Of a stretch of 64,000 nt of DNA, positions 56,973 through 64,000 are shown in pieces (position 1 is the first letter of the stretch; each line of letters starts with the position of its first letter). The notes below the pieces were generated by a model. The model was not told the DNA's origin. It ran no database searches and was given only the letters and a program-made list of their open reading frames with translations. The translations under genes were made by a program, and so were the position numbers. The DNA is taken from NCBI RefSeq assembly GCF_021869535.1, contig NW_026262581.1, positions 100,926,271 through 100,990,270 on the forward strand, read 5' to 3'. The stretch comes from Mytilus californianus. Its lineage: Eukaryota; Mollusca; Bivalvia; Mytilida; Mytilidae.

Positions 56973-57019
56973 CTTCTATCTTCCAAAATGATGAAACACT
57001 GCTACATCATCTGTGGTTC
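56568..57019 (-). CDS. BTB-ZF exon 1 (BTB domain, with part of the 5' UTR)
   Basis: On the minus strand the exon starts after a TTTTTTCAG acceptor (edge at 57019), so a further non-coding 5' exon exists upstream. The ATG at 56970-56972 has a favourable A at -3. The coding part ends FLNAQQSFASE at a GTAAGA donor. Contains the complete BTB domain. Confidence 0.9.
57002..57010 (-). promoter_or_regulatory. Minimal upstream ORF (ATG ATG TAG) in the BTB-ZF 5' UTR
   Basis: On the minus strand, in the same exon as the start codon, ATGATGTAG lies about 30 nt upstream of the BTB-ZF ATG and out of frame with it. Effect on translation is unknown. Confidence 0.5.
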
Positions 57020-58034
57020 CTGAAAAAAGAAAAGATTTAATAACACACATTTCTCTCAACTAGAGAACCACAACATACATATTAGAATGAACTGTGTAAA
57101 GAAAATAAACTACAGAAGACTTTCAGTCTCATGTTATTCTTATTTTTACTCATACTTGTTTAAAGTTTGGTTACAACAGTAACATAAGAAATACTAACAT
57201 ATTGTTCTGTATAAGATTTTTTGAACATTCAATCTAAACTTTTTAAAATGTATACAAGTATAGACTCAATACAAATTCATTATTTCATTTTTAGTCTTGT
57301 TTAATTAGTTCATACATTTTGTACATAATAAATCTTAAGCTTTTAATTTTAGCTAAGTTAAAAATGCTCATAATTACATCTGTAGATATGACAGGAGGAC
57401 CATTCAGAGACTACAGAACACAAATGTACATACAAAATGATTCAGTTAAAAATCCTTCAAAATGGTAGTTTTTCCTAGTACATTTTACATGCTAGTGATT
57501 CTCTCTAAAAATTTCATTTATATAACAGAAATATGCAAAAGTGATTCACAATTTAGAGTATTAACACGTTATACGTGTATATGTATTATACATGTTTTAT
57601 TTGAACCAATTAAATAATTTTATAATTTTGCTATTTTTTTTAGAAAAAAATGGACATTGAGACAAGGGTTTATCAAGCATTACATGTTTTTAGCCACATG
57701 TAGAGTGGTAAATAAAGTTCTTTACATTGTAATTCATAACAATTACCACTTTTCTATATTTTACATGTATTTATACAATGCATACATGTATGAACATTTT
57801 GTACATTGTATATCCTAACCATGCTTTAGATTTGAATGACAATAGTCCATTTTTAATTTTTACCTACTTTGTTTCTAATTTTAGAATTTTTAAGCAAAGT
57901 TTTTATTGCACTAAAGAAATACTGGTTCAAAAGTACTGGTAGCAAAACACAGAAAAAAGTAAACTATTACAATCTAAACTTATTGTTGGAATACAAAAGA
58001 ATTGAAAAAATTCAATGCATACAAATTGTGTAAA

Positions 58035-59560
58035 TCTAAGCAATATAAAAATAAGGAGATGTGGTATGATTACCAATTGAGACAACTGTTGACCAAAGTA
58101 AAATGATGTAAATGTAGCAACCATAGGTTACAGTGCAGCTTACAATAATGAGCAAAACCCATACTGTAAACAGGTAAAGTCAGCTACAATGTACATGTAT
58201 AAAGTACCCTAAACATGACAAAATGTGAAACAATTCAAATGAGTAAACCAACAGCCTGATTTATGACAGCAACTAAGGACAGCCACTAAATTACAGGTTC
58301 TTAACTAGGGACAGGTAAATAAAGAATGTGGGGTGGGGTAAACATTATACTTGTGAGCTCTCAACCATGTGTCTGGAAACGATCATATTTGCCAGTCATG
58401 ACCTAAACTGAAAGCTATTTGTCCAAAATGGCAGATTGGGATTCAGGACAATTTTTTTTACAGAAATAATTTTGGTCATTTCATTGAGATTGGGTTCCTT
58501 AATTGCCATTTAGCACTTGTTTTTGTTTTGTAATCCTTTTCTGGTAATAAAACTGCCACTATAGTATAGTATGATAATCCTGAGGGCCCTCCTAATAACC
58601 ATATTAATGCCTCCGGGAAATATTGGCTATGGATTGCTATTCACTTTTTACCTGTGTTTTTAATTCACACCTGACAATGATCACAAGCTCAGAACTAATA
58701 TCATAAAGAAATTAAAATTCCATGATAACTTTCTTTATTATTTTATTACTTTTCAGCGAAGATTTAAAAATTATAACTGGATTTAATTTAAGTAGAAAAA
58801 AGACATTTTTGACGAGTCAAACATGTGCTTTATATACTCTTTGTAATACACATGCGTGAAATTGTCCTCACCAGATAAGACACTTAAATGTAAAATGTAA
58901 AATAAATTCTTGCTAAATTCAACGAGTGCAACTATTACCTGTTACATGTATATTCAAACACTTTTAAAGGTAATAAAATTAAAAATCCGGTGATTTCTTG
59001 TCATGTGTGATAAACAGAACGAATCCGGGAAATGAATCAGGAATTCACGTACTTGAGTATTAATAAAAAACTTCCAGTTTTTGTCTTCAAAATCGAAAGA
59101 AGCTTGGCAATTCCTTAGAAATTTACCGTTTAGAGTCATTAAAATATTTTCAATTTTAAAATATTGCATTCCATAAATTGTTCTTGAACGTTTTTAGAAA
59201 AACAGTAAGAAAATTCCTAAAGTAAATGCGATGAAACAGTCCATACAAGTTCGTTGATGCCGTAGTTTGGTATGAATAATTTCGACAGTTTGAAAAAATG
59301 GCCCCAACTTTTAAGTCATCTCAAAATGACCAAAATTGTGTGAAAAAATTTCTGGATCCTTACTCTCAACCCTCATCCTATCCAGGGACAGTGGTGTAAC
59401 AGCACAAAATAAGAACAAACTGTAAAAATTAGTTGGAAATAGCTTGAATCATTAGATTTGCATGAAGCAAAAATAAAACAACAAAAAAACAGAGAAAAAA
59501 GACACAATGAAACAATCTGCTTATTGAAAGCTAGTTCAAGGTTAATTCTTGCCTATTAGA
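58035..59560 (+). repeat. Dispersed GATGTGGTATGATTACCAATT repeat, interrupted
   Basis: The 5' part 58035-58366 and 3' part 59363-59560 together match 14008-14560. The break is flanked by direct repeats CTCTCAACC (58358-58366 and 59363-59371), so 58367-59362 looks like a 996-bp insertion with a 9-bp (or 8-bp) target duplication. Confidence 0.75.
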
Positions 59561-59691
59561 ACTAATAAATAAATCATTTGTCCAATACTTAAGTCTGTTT
59601 CAATAGACACTACTTTCTGTCTCTATATACATGTACATGTATGTCACAAATATAACAAGCATTCTGTGAGTATTGCATGGCAATACATAGT

Positions 59692-60218
59692 CAGTCCCCT
59701 ACAGGTTAAAAATTCATTGTATTGGAACAAAATTCTAACTTGATCTATAACTTGTCATGGTGTAAACTATATAACAAATAACAAGTCATTTTTTGCAAGC
59801 ATGATGAAAAAAGTGTTGAAAACTGATTTCTAAGTCCAAGGACCATAACTCTGCACAAAATCATCAGACTGGAACAAACTTCGAACTTGATCTGTAACTT
59901 GTCATGATAAAACTATATACCAATTTTCAAATCAATATCTCCAAGAATGACGAAAAAAAGTGCAGAAAACTGATTATTTTAGTGAATTTTCTAAGCCAAA
60001 GGACCATAACTCTGCACAAAATCATCAGACCAGAACAAAATTTGAAGTTGATCTGCAACTTGTCATGATAAAACAATACACCAAATATTAAATCAATATC
60101 TTCAAGCATGAAGAAAAAAAGTGTGGAAAACTGATTTGCCGGACTGATGGATGGACAGACAGACAGACGGATGGGGTGCAAACCTAAAGTCCCCTTCGAC
60201 TTCATCGGTAGGGGACTA
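59692..60218 (-). mobile_element. F5 element (AGTCCCCTAC ends, tandem core)
   Basis: Read on the minus strand: head palindrome AGTCCCC..GGGGACT (60217-60188), GTCTGTCTGTCTGTCC microsatellite, then about three ~170-bp units (AAGTTGATCTGCAACTTGTC on the + strand), ending GTAGGGGACT at 59693. No coding capacity. Confidence 0.82.
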
Positions 60219-60537
60219 ACAAGCAATAATAAATACAAGAAACTAAGCAAATGAAAAAAAAGAAAAAATTGTATAAAAGGGTGTTCAGAAGAATTTAGTC
60301 AGTCTAGGCCTAATACTGCTTCTAGTGAAAACAGCATGGGTAGTTTAGGAAGATTTTAAAGCAATCAAAGTGTTGCTATAGTTTTGCTGGAAAGATTGGA
60401 ATGTAGCAATAAATGGCTTTTTTTAAAGATGAAGGTTAAAATTATACCTCCTTATTAAAAATTGCATACCTAATGAGATGAAGGCATTTCATTTTCTACA
60501 AAAAACTCTTAATTATAATGAGAACCAGAAACATCAA

Positions 60538-63500
60538 TTAACGGGGCATTAGCTGTCAAATTCATGTTCACCAATTTGACTCAAATTTTCATATTTGATT
60601 TATAACATACTAAAACGTATATCCAAAGTACAAAAAGTCTAAAATAAACAATTGACAATGCATGGTTTGATAATATATATCAGCATTTCGTGTATATTTT
60701 TGTCTAGATGTCATCTAATTAACCATTGAGCATGTTAAGATAACCTCCGAAGACTGCCGACAGTCATATAACCCGATATAAAAATAAATATAAATAGATA
60801 GTAACCACATGCAATTGGATTTTTCTAGGTCTGTTTGATTTCATATTGTAGGATAATAAAATGCTTCGCTGGGGCGCAGCTTGATACGACCGCAGAGGTC
60901 GAACCCTGAACAGTTGGTGCAAGTATGGACACAACATTCAAGCTTGATACAGCTCTGAATTTGGATTGTTATTAAATATTTGACACAGCATAGGTTTCTG
61001 ACACAGAAAGAATGTGGTCTAAGAACTTGAATTTTTTTAATTTATCTATTATGGTCCAATGTCCAAAATCAAAATACATGGTTAGATTCAGCATATCAAA
61101 GAACCCCATATATTCATTTTTTGTTAAAATCAAACAAAGTTTAATTTTGGACCCCAACTTGGACAAACTTGAAAACTGGGCCCATAATCAAAAATCTAAA
61201 CACATGTTTAGATTCAGCATATCAAAGAACCCCAAGAATTCAATTTTTGTTAAAATCAAACTAAGTTTAATTTTGAACCCTTTGGACCTTAATGTAGACC
61301 ATTTTGAAAACGGAATCAAAAATTAAGAATCTAACTACACGGTTAGATTCGGCATATCAAAGAACCCCAAGAATTCAATTTTTGATGAAATCAAACAAAG
61401 TTTAATTTAGGACCCTTTTGACCTCAATGTGGACAAATTTGATAACGGGCCCAAAAATCAAAAATCTAAATACATGGTTAGATTCAGCATATCAAAGAAC
61501 CCCATATATTCAATTTTTGTTGAAATCAAACAAAGTTTAATTTTGGACCCCGATTTGGACCAACTTGAAAACTGGGCCCATAATCAAAAATCTAAATACA
61601 TGATTAGATTCAGCATATTAAAGAACCCTAAGAATTCAATTTTTGTTAAAATCAAACTAAGTTTAATTTTGAACCCTTTGGACCTTAATGTAGACCAATT
61701 TGAAAACGGAACCAAAAATTAAGAATCTAAATACACGGTTAGATTCGGCATATCAAAGAACCCCAATAATTCAATTTTTTAAAATCAAACAAAGTTTAAT
61801 TTTGGACCCTTTGGACCTCAATGTGGACCAATTTAAAATCGGGGCCCAAAATCCAAAAACTTAATACAAGGTTAGATTCAGTATATTAAAGAACCCCAAG
61901 AATTCAAGAATAAAACCCCATTGAAATTGGTCAAGAAATAAGCAATTAATACTGTGCAATTCAATATTTCTTGCTATTGCGCAATACTGTACAATTGACA
62001 ATTTCTTGCTATTGCGCAATATTGTGCTATTGGATATTTCTTGCTATTGCGCAATACTGTGCAATTGAAGATTTCTTGCTATTGCGCAATGCTGTGCAAT
62101 GAAAGATTTCTTGCTATTGTGCAATACTGTGCAATTGAAAATTTCTTGCTATTGCACAATACTTATTATATAATAATTTACACATCCTGTTTGGTGTGTA
62201 TCTCCTACCATATCATTATTATTTGCTTTTAAATATAAATCAGAAATAACCAACTTAAAATGGAAAATTTTAAAAGAAAAAAAAAGGAAAAAAAGAAAAA
62301 AAATGAAAAAAAAAAAAATCCCCCCCCAATTTTTTGAAACCCCTTATGATTCATCACCCCCAAACTCAATTCCAGCCTTCCCTTTGTGGTATGGTACCTT
62401 GCAGTACAATGTCAGAGAGATCCATACACTTGAACACAAGTTATTGTCCTGAAACTAGAAAAATGCTTGTTTTTTTCCCCTTTTTGGCCCCTTATTCCTA
62501 AAATTTTGAGGGAATTACCCCCAAAATCAATCCCAGCCTTCCCTTTGTGGTATGGTACCTTGCAGTACAATTTCAGAGAGATCCATACACTTGAACACAA
62601 GTAATTGTCTGGAAACTATAAAAATGCTATTTTTGGCCCCTTTTTGGCCCCTTATTCCTAAATGTTTTGGGCAATTACCCCCAAACTCAATTCCAGCTTT
62701 CCCTTTGTGATATGGAACCTTGTAGTTCAATTTCAGAAAGATCCATACACTTACACACAAGATATTATCATGAAACTAGAAAAATGCTTGTTTTTTGCCC
62801 CTTTTTTGGCCCCTAATTCCTAAAATTTTGAGGCAATTACCCCCAAAACCAATCCCAGCATTCCCTTTGTGATATGGAACCTTGTGGCACAATGTCAGAG
62901 AGATCCATACACTAACACACAAGTTATGTCTGGAAGTTACAAAAATGCTTATTTTTGGCCCCTTTTTGGCCCCTAATTCCTTAACTGTTGGTACCATAAC
63001 CCCCAAAATCAATCCCAACCTTCCTTTTGTGGTATTGAACCTTATGGTAAAATTTCACGGAGATCCATTCACTTAAACTAAAGTTAGAGTGCGAAAACCA
63101 ATGTGTCTTCGGACGACGCCGGACGACGACGACGACGACGCCAACGTCATACCAATATACGACCAAAAAATTTTTAATTTTTGCGGTCGTATAAAAAGTA
63201 TGTTTATCATCATTTTTACCTGTACAACAATGATTTTTTGTGGATTGAATCAGTCAACCAAATGGTTCATCCTTGTTTCATTTTCAATGTTGACATTCTT
63301 TTCCTTTTCATAGCTGAATACATCTCCAGCTAAGTGGTTAAATTGAAGGTCACATGAATACAAAATTCAATCATGAGGTCGAATTATTTACTTACAAGTG
63401 AATAATTCATCAGCAATGTTTTTTTAGCTAATTTGGACGAAATTGAACCAAACTGACTGCTCAAAGCAAATTATTTTTTCACTTTCATTAATGATAGAAC

Positions 63501-63555
63501 AAAAAAAAAATAATTATATATTTTTTTTTATATCTCATAGCTAATGCCCCTTTAA
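60538..63555. mobile_element. TTAA-flanked TIR element copy 2, split by F1
   Basis: TTAA|CGGGGCATTAGCT at the left, AGCTAATGCCCCT|TTAA at the right. The interior, minus the F1 insertion at 60856-63197, matches 15176-15846. Confidence 0.82.
60856..63197 (-). mobile_element. F1 element 7 (reverse orientation)
   Basis: Reverse complement of the family: tail AATGCTTCGCTGGGGCGCAG at 60860 onward, ~130-bp array (61030-61900), minisatellite (61960-62165), poly-A/poly-C tract (62275-62330), ~145-bp units, and head GCGGTCGTATAAAAA at 63183-63197. Complete and non-coding. Confidence 0.9.
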
Positions 63556-64000
63556 TAATATGCAAAGTATGTAGAATTGAAAATTTTAAATTATAGAAGT
63601 TTTCATGAAATGGCTTGAAACTTTAAAGTTTAAGACTATTCATCTTATGAAAAAGTTGCTGTATTTTTAATGAATACACCTTATCCCTATTTGTCCACCT
63701 CTACTGGTAATCACAGATTTAGACGTCACAAGAAAAATGGATGACCCAACAGTTATGCAAAAGTCAATTTGTGCCAACAGGCCTTTAGATTGAAGATTGA
63801 AGTGATAAATGTACATGTATGATGTCATATGTCGCAGATTCTGAAATTGTGATAAGTTCTAATGATATCATTTAAAGAATAAAATGTGTTTTAAAAAAAA
63901 TTTAAATCACAGGAAAAATATTCATTGTTTGTAAAGCTATTCCCTATATGGCGGGTTGTTTCCTATCTGTTGTTTCAATACAGAAGTGAAAGTATACGAT
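63556..64000. other. Window end, nothing recognised
   Basis: AT-rich, no supported exon or repeat match. Confidence 0.4.

Noticed and set aside
1..64000. tRNA or rRNA genes, bacterial operons
   Set aside because: No cloverleaf-consistent tRNA gene or rRNA core motif was seen; the SINE heads are only tRNA-like.

Overview
The window is animal nuclear DNA: AT-rich, intron-rich, with GT-AG introns and dense non-coding repeats. Several dispersed repeats (the TATACGACCGC-headed family, a GATGTGGTATGATTGCCAATG-type repeat, a GCTCACCGGGCCC-headed family) resemble those I know from bivalve genomes. A mussel (Mytilus-like) is my best guess; this is inference from recall, not a search result.

Two protein-coding genes are supported, lying tail to tail. 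On the + strand, 2190-35306 holds the last 19 coding exons of a voltage-gated calcium channel alpha-2/delta subunit of the CACNA2D1/2 type. The exons total 1584 nt (527 codons plus stop), stay in frame throughout, and end in a hydrophobic tail typical of a GPI-anchored delta chain. The signal peptide, VWA domain and first Cache half must lie upstream of base 1. On the - strand, 50146-57019 encodes a BTB/POZ protein with three C2H2 zinc fingers (518 aa in three coding exons), a likely nuclear transcription factor. Between the stop codons (35307-50145) are probable 3' UTRs and repeats.

Almost everything else is mobile-element DNA. The main family (here F1) has a palindromic TATACGACCGC head, a CGTCGT microsatellite, tandem ~145-bp units, a poly-G/poly-T tract, optional modules (36-bp minisatellite, ~130-bp tandem array, ~1-kb block) and a conserved tail ending near GCGGTCGTATCAAGCTGCGC. 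It occurs at 7933-13648, 21892-24762, 31611-32590, 37722-39982 and, on the - strand, 60856-63197. The first is a three-level nest: one copy inside another inside a third. Other families with the same layout (palindromic end, microsatellite, tandem core) lie at 16728-17673, 30703-33228 and 59692-60218, with a weaker example at 6218-7428. The layout resembles the pearl/helentron-associated non-autonomous elements of bivalves, but that assignment is inference.

There are also two hAT-like elements with 5-bp target duplications (25457-27194 with a transposase remnant; 45003-46371), a TA-flanked TIR element ending about 60 bp from an exon (3427-4342), two copies of a TTAA-flanked TIR element (15176-15846 and 60538-63555), two copies of a tRNA-like SINE, long palindromes, and a 1650-bp tandem duplication in a zinc-finger gene intron. 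I see no rRNA, tRNA gene, CRISPR array or operon. No previously undescribed functional system stands out; the most notable material is the modular, nested repeat architecture.
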